Assembly: GCA_007121995.1 (NCBI GenBank)
Contig: SKJK01000148.1
Coordinates: 1 to 5,453 of the forward strand
Reading direction: 5' to 3'
Source of the DNA: Desulfobulbaceae bacterium
Lineage (GTDB): Bacteria; Desulfobacterota; Desulfobulbia; Desulfobulbales; Desulfobulbaceae
Length of the DNA stretch: 5,453 nt
Shown: one piece after another, positions 1-5,453 of the stretch
Position numbering within the stretch: the stretch's first letter is position 1
Layout: every line of letters begins with the position of its first letter
Made by a program: the position numbers and the translations under genes
The notes under the pieces: model-generated
What the model was told of the DNA's origin: nothing
The model's database searches: none
The model's input: the letters and a program-made list of their open reading frames with translations, nothing else

Positions 1-1204
1 GCTGCCGCCGTATCTCTTCGGCATGATCAATAAAATCAAAATGGAAAAACGATGGCAGGGAATCGATGTCATCGATCTCGGCATGGGCAACCCCATGGAC
101 CCGACTCCGGACAGGGTGACGGAAAAACTCTGTGAAGTGGCGGTGGATCCCAAAACCCACCGTTACCCGGCCGCTGGAGGAATGAAGAATCTGAAACGTG
201 AAATCGCCCTCTATTATAAGCGCAAATATGCTGTCGAACTGAATGGCGAAGACGATGTCATCTGCACCATTGGTTCCAAAGAGGGCATTTCTCACCTCTG
301 CCTGGCCCTACTCGGGCCCGGCGATACGGCGCTGGTGCCTTCACCGGCTTTTCCTATCCATGTCTACGCCGCGGTGATCGCCGGGGCCAGTGTCCTCCGT
401 TTTCCCCTGGGCTCGGAAGAAGATTTTCTACGCCAGGTCAGAGAAATGTGTAAATCGCTGTACCCCCACCCCAAACTGGTGATGCTGAACTACCCTCACA
501 ATCCCACCGGTACCCTGGCCTCACGGGAATTTTTCCAGGAAATCGTCGCCCTGGCAAAACGATTCAATTTCATGGTGATCAACGATTTTGCCTACGGCCA
601 GATCACCTATGACGGATATGTAGCCCCTTCCTTCCTGGAGATCCCCGGGGCCATGGATGTGGGCGTTGAATTCGGTTCATTTTCCAAGTCCTACAACATG
701 GCAGGCTGGCGACTGGGCTATTGCGTCGGCAACAGGGAGATCATCAAAGGGCTGGCCAGCATCAAGGGGTATTACGATTACGGTATTTTCTCGGCCATTC
801 AGGTGGCTGGCATTGTCGCCATGCGTGATTGTGACGACATCATTGTCGAACAGGTCGCCATTTATCAGAAACGCCGGGACGTACTGTGCGAAGGCCTTGT
901 TCGTATGGGCTGGGAAGTGGAAAAACCCAAGGCCGGGATGTTTCTCTGGGTGAAAATTCCTGAACCGTATGTGCGTATGGGGTCGATCCGCTTTTCCGTC
1001 GAAATGATGAACCGAGCCAACGTGGCCCTGGCTCCCGGAGCCGGGTTTGGGGAGGAAGGCAACGACTTTCTCCGCCTGGCCCTGGTGGAAAACGAAAACC
1101 GTATTCGTCAGGCACTTAAACAGATGAAACGGGCCATGGTGGAAATCGATCAGGAGATCAAGGCAGGCTTGTTTGTACTCGAGGACAATGACCAGGATAT
1201 ATGA
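1..1204 (+). CDS. alaC: AlaC-like glutamate-pyruvate aminotransferase, 5' end outside window
   Basis: Fold-type I PLP-dependent aminotransferase (class I/II), most like AlaC, which makes alanine from pyruvate and glutamate in the cytoplasm. The first in-frame ATG is at 23, but codons from position 2 read LPPYLFG directly before it; AlaC proteins carry LPPYVF at this point, so the true start is left of the window and some N-terminal residues are missing. Numbering from the ATG at 23, visible features are: MGNP near 21-24, GSKEG near 84-88, substrate/cofactor Asn in YPHNPTG (N160), Asp and Tyr of NDFAYG (D188, Y191), the Schiff-base lysine in SFSKSYNMAGWR (K222, codon 686-688), the phosphate-binding R230, and the carboxylate-binding Arg in LRLALVENENR (R351). 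The TGA stop is at 1202-1204. Known of the family: AlaC-like and LL-diaminopimelate aminotransferases are related; the SKSYNMAGWR and ALVENENRIRQA segments favour AlaC. Exact substrate is inferred. It ends 27 bp from the convergent hydrolase gene with no visible terminator hairpin between them. Confidence 0.9.
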   Translation, partial: LPPYLFGMINKIKMEKRWQGIDVIDLGMGNPMDPTPDRVTEKLCEVAVDPKTHRYPAAGGMKNLKREIALYYKRKYAVELNGEDDVICTIGSKEGISHLCLALLGPGDTALVPSPAFPIHVYAAVIAGASVLRFPLGSEEDFLRQVREMCKSLYPHPKLVMLNYPHNPTGTLASREFFQEIVALAKRFNFMVINDFAYGQITYDGYVAPSFLEIPGAMDVGVEFGSFSKSYNMAGWRLGYCVGNREIIKGLASIKGYYDYGIFSAIQVAGIVAMRDCDDIIVEQVAIYQKRRDVLCEGLVRMGWEVEKPKAGMFLWVKIPEPYVRMGSIRFSVEMMNRANVALAPGAGFGEEGNDFLRLALVENENRIRQALKQMKRAMVEIDQEIKAGLFVLEDNDQDI

Positions 1205-1231
1205 CTCGAACTGTTTGACGAAATCAAGGTA

Positions 1232-1705
1232 TCAGGCCAGCATCTCGTGCCAGTCCAGTTGCGGAAAGACGGTTGCCAGCATGTGATCATCGTCAACCAG
1301 GGTAATGATAAGAGCGGCAAAGGTTTGTTCCGCCAGGGGCAACACCAGGTCCGGAGGCGTGACCGTATCGTGCTTACCGATGATGATTCGGGTCGGGGTG
1401 GTGATCTTGACCGCGGGAGGAACAAATTCAGCAAAATTGAGAGCCGGGGCCAGCAAAATCAATCGATGGCATTGCCACGGTTGCCGGCAACAGTGGATGG
1501 TGGCCATGAGCCCGCCAAAGCTGGAGCCCACCAGGATCAGGGGGGACAGCCCCCGGCATTGCTTTGCCAACTGCTCCAGCCGCGCGGTAAGATCGCCATG
1601 GTAGTCCCGGCGCAGCATGGCCGGAAAATGGCGGGCAAACCATCGTCCCTTGGTGCCCTGGGCCGATGAATCGAGTCCGTGTAGAAACAGTAGTGTTGTA
1701 TTCAT
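1232..1705 (-). CDS. compact alpha/beta hydrolase (YqiA/esterase-like)
   Basis: A 157-residue protein with an alpha/beta-hydrolase fold and no visible signal peptide, so probably cytoplasmic. It opens with a beta strand and an oxyanion-type HGLDSS (9-14), then the nucleophile elbow GSSFGG (60-65, Ser62), a typical GKHDTVTP acid loop (Asp113), and the catalytic histidine in DDDH (His141). All three triad residues are present and in the usual order. The arrangement resembles the small YqiA/UPF0227 or RBBP9-like esterases; at 157 residues it is short, with little room for a lid domain between the elbow and the Asp loop. The ATG is supported by an AGGAGA Shine-Dalgarno seven bases upstream (plus-strand 1713-1718). 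It is divergent from prfC and convergent with the aminotransferase gene, so probably a single-gene transcript. Hydrolase activity on a small ester or thioester is likely from the fold; the substrate cannot be told from sequence. Confidence 0.88.
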   Translation of the reverse strand: MNTTLLFLHGLDSSAQGTKGRWFARHFPAMLRRDYHGDLTARLEQLAKQCRGLSPLILVGSSFGGLMATIHCCRQPWQCHRLILLAPALNFAEFVPPAVKITTPTRIIIGKHDTVTPPDLVLPLAEQTFAALIITLVDDDHMLATVFPQLDWHEMLA

Positions 1706-1712
1706 GATGTTC

Positions 1713-1718
1713 TCTCCT
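1713..1718 (-). promoter_or_regulatory. ribosome binding site of the hydrolase gene
   Basis: On the minus strand this reads AGGAGA, seven bases before the ATG at 1705. It is the strongest Shine-Dalgarno in the window and fixes the hydrolase start. Confidence 0.8.
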
Positions 1719-1758
1719 GGTTAACAGTCGCCCCAGCCCCTGAGGAAAGAATGAAGAT

Positions 1759-1787
1759 TGGACAAAATGGGTCCTTCGGAGTATAAT
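1759..1787 (+). promoter_or_regulatory. sigma-70-type promoter for prfC
   Basis: TGGACA (1759-1764, five of six matches to TTGACA) is followed by a 17-bp spacer and a perfect TATAAT (1782-1787). Transcription would begin near 1794, leaving a leader of about 83 bases before the prfC GTG at 1877. An imperfect 14-bp palindrome, AATTACTAGTTATT (1785-1798), covers the end of the -10 box and the expected start point, where a repressor could sit; this operator role is speculation. The promoter would also serve the downstream radical SAM gene if the two are co-transcribed. Confidence 0.65.
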
Positions 1788-1808
1788 TACTAGTTATTCT
1801 CGAGTTTG
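1780..1808 (-). promoter_or_regulatory. weak candidate promoter for the hydrolase gene
   Basis: Read on the minus strand, TATACT (plus-strand 1780-1785) is a five-of-six -10 box, but the hexamer 17 bp upstream, CAAACT (1803-1808), matches TTGACA poorly. It would start transcription near 1773, about 68 bases before the hydrolase ATG. It overlaps the prfC -10 box base for base, so the two promoters could not be occupied together. Low confidence because of the poor -35. Confidence 0.2.
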
Positions 1809-1876
1809 ATCTTTCTCCTCACTCGTCCCATCCCCGAAACAACCCCCCAACAAGCAACAGACGGATACAATAAATC

Positions 1877-3466
1877 GTGAGTAGTCAACGACGCAAGGAA
1901 ATAGAGAAACGCAGAACCTTTGGCATTATCAGCCACCCGGATGCCGGTAAAACCACCCTGACCGAAAAGTTGTTGCTCTTCGGGGGCGCAATCAAGTTGG
2001 CTGGGGCGGTCAAATCTCGCAAAACAGCGGTGCATGCCACCAGTGACTGGATGGCAATCGAAAAGGAACGCGGTATTTCGGTAACCACCTCAGTGATGAA
2101 ATTCAATTACCGGGATTATGAGATCAATCTCCTGGACACCCCTGGTCACCAGGACTTCTCCGAAGACACCTATCGTGTTCTCACCGCGGTGGACTCCGCC
2201 CTGATGGTCATTGACAGTGCCAAGGGCGTCGAGGCCCAGACCACCAAGCTGATGGAGGTCTGCCGGATGCGCAACACACCGATTATCACCTTCATCAACA
2301 AACTGGACCGCGAAGGCCTTGAGCCCCTGGACATTCTCGCCGACATCGAAGAGAAACTGCAGATCGAGTGCGCACCGCTCTCCTGGCCCATCGGCATGGG
2401 CAAAGGCTTCAAGGGTGTCTACGATCTGCACCGGCGGCAGATTACCCTGTTCACGCCCAGTCAGGCCACCCGCCCGGAAGATTGCCTCGTGGTCAAGGAC
2501 CTCAGTGATCCCAAATTGGAGCAATTGCTCGGTGCCTTTGCCGCCGACAAACTCCGTGAAGACATCGACCTCCTCGAGGGAGCCGCCAATCCGTTCGCCT
2601 ACGAGCATTATCTCAAGGCCGGCCAGACACCGGTTTTTTTCGGCAGCGCCATCAACAACTTCGGGGTCCAGGAAATGCTCGATGCCTTTGTCGAACTCTC
2701 TCCCGCTCCAGGCCCGAGGGCGACCCTGACCCGCATGGTCGAACCCGAGGAAGAGACCTTCAGTGGCTTCACCTTTAAAATCCAGGCCAATATGGACCCA
2801 GCCCACCGGGACCGGATCGCTTTTTTCCGCATCTGCTCCGGAACCTTCACCCGAGGCATGAAGGTGATGCATCATCGGCTCGGTAAGGAAATCAACCTGA
2901 GCAACGCCACGGTCTTTATGGCCCAGAGCCGCGCCCATGTCGACGAGGCCTATCCCGGCGACATCATCGGCATCCATAATCACGGCACCATCAAAATTGG
3001 CGATACCTTCACCGACAAAGAAGAACTCAAGTTCACCGGAATTCCCAACTTTGCCCCGGAGCATTTTCGGCGGGTGGTCCTGCGCAATCCCCTGAAAATG
3101 AAGCAACTGCAAAAAGGCCTGTTACAGATGGCCGAAGAAGGCGCGATTCAGGTGTTCCGGCCGATTGTCGGCAACGAGTACATCCTCGGCGCAGTGGGTG
3201 TCCTCCAGTTCGAGGTCACCATGACCCGACTCAAGGATGAATACGGGGTCGACGCCACCTACGAACCGCTTAACTATTCCCTGGCCCGCTGGGTGAGCAG
3301 TGACAACAAACAGCATTTGCGGGAATTCGAGAAAAAATACCAGTTTAACCTGGCCCTGGACGCCGAAGGCCATCTCTCATACCTGGCTGAAGGCAGCTGG
3401 CGTCTGGCCCACACCCAGGAACTTTTTCCTGAGATCGTCTTTCACAAAACCAGAGAGTCGGTGTGA
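1877..3466 (+). CDS. prfC: peptide chain release factor 3 (RF3)
   Basis: Translational GTPase that removes RF1 or RF2 from the ribosome after peptide release. The protein is 529 residues, the same length as E. coli RF3, and matches it along its whole length. Motifs seen: G1 SHPDAGKT (19-26), switch I RGISVTTS (65-72), G3 DTPGH (87-91), G4 NKLD (141-144), G5-like FGSA (255-258). Domain II covers roughly 280-385 with the conserved KIQANMDP (301-308) and [12 protein letters not shown] (367-378). Domain III follows with TGIPNFAPE (387-395), [11 protein letters not shown] (420-430) and GAVGVLQF (438-445). The start is GTG: an in-frame TAA at 1871-1873 forbids any earlier start and the next in-frame ATG falls after the P-loop. 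No good Shine-Dalgarno precedes the GTG; ACGGA at 1861-1865 is weak and 11 bases away. The gene stops at TGA, 60 bp before the same-strand radical SAM gene, with no terminator between them, so the two are probably one transcript. Nothing indicates damage. Confidence 0.97.
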   Translation: MSSQRRKEIEKRRTFGIISHPDAGKTTLTEKLLLFGGAIKLAGAVKSRKTAVHATSDWMAIEKERGISVTTSVMKFNYRDYEINLLDTPGHQDFSEDTYRVLTAVDSALMVIDSAKGVEAQTTKLMEVCRMRNTPIITFINKLDREGLEPLDILADIEEKLQIECAPLSWPIGMGKGFKGVYDLHRRQITLFTPSQATRPEDCLVVKDLSDPKLEQLLGAFAADKLREDIDLLEGAANPFAYEHYLKAGQTPVFFGSAINNFGVQEMLDAFVELSPAPGPRATLTRMVEPEEETFSGFTFKIQANMDPAHRDRIAFFRICSGTFTRGMKVMHHRLGKEINLSNATVFMAQSRAHVDEAYPGDIIGIHNHGTIKIGDTFTDKEELKFTGIPNFAPEHFRRVVLRNPLKMKQLQKGLLQMAEEGAIQVFRPIVGNEYILGAVGVLQFEVTMTRLKDEYGVDATYEPLNYSLARWVSSDNKQHLREFEKKYQFNLALDAEGHLSYLAEGSWRLAHTQELFPEIVFHKTRESV

Positions 3467-3526
3467 TCGCGCCGGTGCGGACGAGTCATTGGCATCGGTA
3501 TTGACTGTACCTGTGCACGGACCACG

Positions 3527-5059
3527 ATGCTGCTGATTGCCCCGCCCGTGGCCAAACCGGATGCACCGCCCGCCGGCATAGCCGTGCTTGCCGGCACTCT
3601 TCGCCGCCATGGAATTCCCTGCACCCTGCTGGACGCCAACCTGGAAGGGTTGTTGTTCCTGCTCGATCAGGCAGATAATCCAGACGACACCTGGTCAAGC
3701 CGGGCCCTGCGGCATCGTCACGCCAATCTCGCCGCCCTGCGTGATCCGACCCTGTATCGGCACAAGGATCGATATCAGCGAGCGGTCCGCGACATCAATC
3801 GGGTTCTGGTGTTGGCAACCCGCAGCCACCCGGAACTCAGCATCAGTCTTGCCAATTATCAGGACGCTCATGCCAATGCGCTCAACAGTCGTGACCTGCT
3901 CAGGGCAGCGGAACAATTCGAACAGAGCATATATACTCCCTGGTTTCGCAAGCGGCTCCCGGCCCTGCTGGCAACCGAAAACCACCGACTGATTGGTATC
4001 TCACTCTCCTTTATCAGTCAGGCACTCCCCGCGTTTGCCCTTTTGGGGTACCTGCGAAGCACCTTTCCCCATCTGACTCTGATCCTCGGCGGTGGTCTCA
4101 TCACCTCGTGGATGCGCCGCCGGGATGGGCACCATCCCTTTGTCGGTCTGGTTGACCATTGCATTGCCGGCCCAGGGGAAGGGCCGCTGCTGCGACTGCT
4201 GGGCATCAACAACCCGGTCGATGAACCGATACCGGACTATACGGATCTCCCGCTGGCCGACTACTTCGCCCCCGGCCTGATCCTGCCCTATGCCGCTTCG
4301 CGTGGCTGTTACTGGAACCGTTGCACCTTTTGTCCGGAGAACGCAGAACAGAGCCGCTACCACGCGACGGCACCGTTCACGGTTCTGTCCCATCTCCGCC
4401 GGTTGCGCGACCGGTCTCGCCCGATGCTCCTCCACCTGCTGGATAACGCTCTCAGTCCGGCTCTGTTACAGACCCTGGGCAACCACCCACCCGATATCCC
4501 CTGGTATGGCTTTGTCCGTGTCCATGAACAGCTGGCCGACGTGGACTACTGCCGGACATTACGGCTGTCCGGCTGTGTCCTGCTCAAACTCGGGCTGGAA
4601 TCGGGCAGCCAGAAAGTCCTTGATACCATGGACAAAGGTATCCACCTGAACTTGGTGACCAGAGTCCTGGACGCCCTGCACCAAGCCGGCATCGCCACCT
4701 ATGTCTACCTGCTCTTCGGCACCCCGGCGGAGTCGATTCACGAAGCCAGACAAACTCTCGCCTTCACCCTTCAGCATCACCAAGTCATCACCTTCCTCAA
4801 TCTGGCTATATTCAATATGCCGCGTAGCAGCAAGGAGGCTGAACAAATACCGGGATCGACATTTTCCCAGGGTGACCTCTCACTCTACCAGGATTTTATC
4901 CATCCCCAAGGCTGGGACCGACGTGCGACCCGGACTTTTCTTGACCGGGAATTCACCCGACACCGGGCGATCGGTACCATCCTCCGCCGCGACCCGCCAC
5001 TGTTTACCTCCAACCATGCTGCCTTTTTCAGTGGTGGCTTTCCCTGGCCTACCGGGTAA
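3527..5059 (+). CDS. B12-binding-type radical SAM protein, function unknown
   Basis: A 510-residue cytoplasmic radical SAM protein. The N-terminus (1-40: MLLIAPP, PPAGIAVLAGTLRRHG, CTLLDAN) and residues 155-225 (IGISLSF, LTLILGGGLITSW, IAGPGEGPLLRLL) look like two halves of a cobalamin-binding-type Rossmann domain, split by about 110 residues of mostly helical, Arg/Leu/Gln-rich sequence. No DxHxxG cobalamin-ligand motif is seen. The radical SAM core begins at YAASRGCYWNRCTFCPE: the cluster cysteines are C261, C266 and C269, spaced CX4CX2C instead of the usual CX3CX2C. GLESGSQKVLDTMDKG (356-371) is the typical SAM-binding region with its helix, and LFGTPAE (396-402) lies in a later barrel strand. 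The C-terminal part (about 440-510), ending in FTSNHAAFF near 493-501, fits no domain I know. ATG 3527 is chosen because the following residues match the usual first strand of such proteins; the GGA at 3519-3521 is only a weak ribosome site. The neighbours, prfC and purL, do not suggest a substrate. Radical SAM membership is secure; B12 binding is inferred; the reaction is unknown. Confidence 0.92.
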   Translation: MLLIAPPVAKPDAPPAGIAVLAGTLRRHGIPCTLLDANLEGLLFLLDQADNPDDTWSSRALRHRHANLAALRDPTLYRHKDRYQRAVRDINRVLVLATRSHPELSISLANYQDAHANALNSRDLLRAAEQFEQSIYTPWFRKRLPALLATENHRLIGISLSFISQALPAFALLGYLRSTFPHLTLILGGGLITSWMRRRDGHHPFVGLVDHCIAGPGEGPLLRLLGINNPVDEPIPDYTDLPLADYFAPGLILPYAASRGCYWNRCTFCPENAEQSRYHATAPFTVLSHLRRLRDRSRPMLLHLLDNALSPALLQTLGNHPPDIPWYGFVRVHEQLADVDYCRTLRLSGCVLLKLGLESGSQKVLDTMDKGIHLNLVTRVLDALHQAGIATYVYLLFGTPAESIHEARQTLAFTLQHHQVITFLNLAIFNMPRSSKEAEQIPGSTFSQGDLSLYQDFIHPQGWDRRATRTFLDREFTRHRAIGTILRRDPPLFTSNHAAFFSGGFPWPTG

Positions 5060-5064
5060 AGCCA
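5035..5064 (+). other. hairpin spanning the radical SAM stop codon
   Basis: TGGCTTT (5035-5041) pairs with AAAGCCA (5058-5064), and the adjoining CCC (5042-5044) pairs with GGG (5054-5056) with one bulged T at 5057, leaving a nine-base loop. The TAA stop (5057-5059) lies in the 3' arm. The run after the stem is A-rich, not T-rich, on the plus strand, so it is not a standard intrinsic terminator in that direction. An outer pairing of CTTTTT (5023-5028) with AAAAAG (5065-5070) could extend or compete with it, and would hide part of the ribosome site for the small ORF at 5081. Confidence 0.45.
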
Positions 5065-5069
5065 AAAAA

Positions 5070-5075
5070 GAGGGA
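5070..5075 (+). promoter_or_regulatory. ribosome binding site of the small ORF at 5081
   Basis: GAGGGA lies five bases before the ATG at 5081. It is a better match and better spaced than the sites before prfC, the radical SAM gene or purL. Confidence 0.4.
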
Positions 5076-5080
5076 CAATA

Positions 5081-5203
5081 ATGCCAACTTTGGGGCGGAA
5101 AAAAACAATGGTTCATGATAGATTTGCCGGCATGGACCTGTATGCTTGCCTCTTCTTGCCGTACCAATGCCTGACCACGGTCGGTACCCTTCTCAATCCC
5201 TAG
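5081..5203 (+). CDS. possible 40-residue small protein or leader peptide before purL
   Basis: ATG at 5081, TAG at 5201-5203, 40 codons, with GAGGGA just upstream. The peptide starts MPTLGRKKT, giving a basic N-terminus, has a second Met (codon 5108-5110) followed by VHDRFAGMDL, and ends in a more hydrophobic half with two cysteines (YACLFLPYQCLTTVG). It is not long or hydrophobic enough to call a confident membrane helix. I do not recognise it. It lies in the same frame as purL and ends 21 bases before the purL ATG, so translation could be coupled or could attenuate purL; I see no run of one amino acid that would point to classical attenuation. The opposite strand is open over the same stretch, so an ORF of this size can arise by chance. 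The main support is the ribosome site and position. Confidence 0.3.
   Translation: MPTLGRKKTMVHDRFAGMDLYACLFLPYQCLTTVGTLLNP
5161..5187 (+). repeat. inverted repeat in the purL leader
   Basis: GTACC (5161-5165) pairs with GGTAC (5183-5187), enclosing a further three-base-pair stem, GAC (5173-5175) with GTC (5180-5182), around a CACG loop. It lies in the second half of the small ORF. It is short and interrupted, has no T-run after it and matches no riboswitch I know, so it may be without function. Confidence 0.2.
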
Positions 5204-5207
5204 AACC

Positions 5208-5213
5208 AAAGGA
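5208..5213 (+). promoter_or_regulatory. ribosome binding site that decides the purL start
   Basis: AAAGGA, 11 bases before the ATG at 5225. The spacing is long, but the other in-frame ATG (5213) would overlap the site itself, so 5225 is the better start. Confidence 0.45.
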
Positions 5214-5224
5214 TGTGCCTCCTC

Positions 5225-5453
5225 ATGGCTGCTCTTGTCACCCAACTCCACCGTCAGCTCACCGCAAACCTTGCCTACTGTTTCAACGTTGCATCCAGTC
5301 GTCCGCTGGAACCGCTGGAACTGGAGCGATTGCGCCTGATCCTGGCCGACGGCTTTCTTCTTGAGACCGTTACTTTCGAACCGCAACTCACCGGCAACCG
5401 GGTGGTCGAGGTCGGCCCCCGACTCAATTTTGCCACTGCCTGGTCCTCCAACC
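5225..5453 (+). CDS. purL: phosphoribosylformylglycinamidine synthase PurL, N-terminal part only
   Basis: Fourth step of de novo purine synthesis: ATP-dependent conversion of FGAR and glutamine to FGAM. Only the first 76 codons are inside the window. They read MAALVTQLHRQ, then AYCFNVA near 17-23, a Leu/Glu-rich helix (residues 28-40), and VVEVGPRLNFATAWSSN at 60-76. The last segment is the key evidence: long-form PurL/PFAS enzymes have an E-V-G-P-R-L-N-F-x-T block early in the chain followed by a Ser/Thr-Asn, and the CFNV plus LRLILADGFLL layout matches the CYNV region of animal PFAS. This suggests a single-chain enzyme with a fused PurS-like N-terminus, not the split PurS/PurL/PurQ form, but the rest is not visible. 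An in-frame TAG at 5201-5203 limits the start to 5213 or 5225; 5225 is preferred for its ribosome site. It follows the radical SAM gene by 165 bp on the same strand. Confidence 0.82.
   Translation, partial: MAALVTQLHRQLTANLAYCFNVASSRPLEPLELERLRLILADGFLLETVTFEPQLTGNRVVEVGPRLNFATAWSSN

Noticed and set aside
1247..1669. A 140-codon plus-strand open frame opposite the hydrolase.
   Set aside because: Its product is low-complexity Gly/Gln/Arg-rich with no motif, while the minus strand carries a complete catalytic triad and a good ribosome site.
2090..3112. A 340-codon open frame on the minus strand inside prfC.
   Set aside because: It lies opposite a full-length, well-conserved RF3 gene and has no recognisable domain; it is a codon-bias shadow.
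3464..3526. After the prfC TGA, 20 further codons stay open in the same frame up to the radical SAM ATG, as if readthrough could give an RF3-radical SAM fusion.
   Set aside because: An open stretch of 20 codons in GC-rich DNA is common by chance, the TGA is followed by T, which is not a leaky context, and the linker residues resemble nothing conserved.
3501..3529. TTGACT as a -35 box for a separate radical SAM promoter.
   Set aside because: The hexamer 17 bp downstream, ACGATG, has almost no match to TATAAT and overlaps the start codon.
3632..3649. DANLEG in the radical SAM protein (residues 36-41) as a variant of the B12-ligand motif DxHxxG.
   Set aside because: It follows the second strand of the fold, while the true motif follows the first strand, so the likeness is probably accidental.
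5081..5104. GCCAAC and TTGGGGC followed by an A-run as a terminator after the radical SAM gene.
   Set aside because: The possible stem is only three or four pairs with too small a loop, and it is followed by A rather than T.
5060..5224. A purine or PRPP riboswitch in the purL leader.
   Set aside because: None of the conserved cores I know for these riboswitches is visible; only a short interrupted stem at 5161-5187 is seen.
4880..5386. A 168-codon minus-strand open frame across the end of the radical SAM gene, the purL leader and the purL start.
   Set aside because: It overlaps two recognised plus-strand genes, has no recognisable motif, and is in register with the purL frame, where antisense frames often stay open in GC-rich coding DNA.

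Overview
The window reads as an ordinary chromosomal stretch from a moderately GC-rich Gram-negative bacterium. The AlaC-type aminotransferase, a class-II-type release factor 3 and an uncharacterised cobalamin-type radical SAM protein together resemble what I know from Desulfobacterota (former Deltaproteobacteria, for example Desulfobulbales). That placement is an inference from protein character, not from a marker gene. I see no insertion sequence, CRISPR array, tRNA, rRNA or phage gene.

Layout. Positions 1-1204 (+) hold the 3' part of an AlaC-like glutamate-pyruvate aminotransferase; its reading frame is open to the left edge, so its true start lies outside the window. Positions 1232-1705 (-) hold a compact alpha/beta hydrolase with a complete Ser-Asp-His triad, convergent with the aminotransferase. 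Positions 1706-1876 are a divergent intergenic region with a good sigma-70-type promoter facing right (perfect TATAAT, 17-bp spacer). Positions 1877-3466 (+) encode full-length peptide chain release factor 3 (prfC), starting at GTG. Sixty bases later, positions 3527-5059 (+) encode a 510-residue radical SAM protein with a B12-binding-like N-terminal region and an unusual CX4CX2C cluster motif. A hairpin spans its stop codon. Positions 5060-5224 hold the leader of the next gene, including a possible 40-codon small ORF with a good ribosome binding site. Positions 5225-5453 (+) are the first 76 codons of a long-form PurL (phosphoribosylformylglycinamidine synthase), running off the right edge.

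The genes do not form one pathway: amino-acid transamination, an esterase-like hydrolase, translation termination, an unknown radical reaction and purine synthesis. prfC and the radical SAM gene are probably co-transcribed from the promoter near 1760-1787; purL may be read from the same transcript or from its own leader. The least-understood item is the radical SAM protein. The small ORF before purL is the feature most likely to be missed by automatic annotation. I found no convincing evidence of a new multi-gene system.
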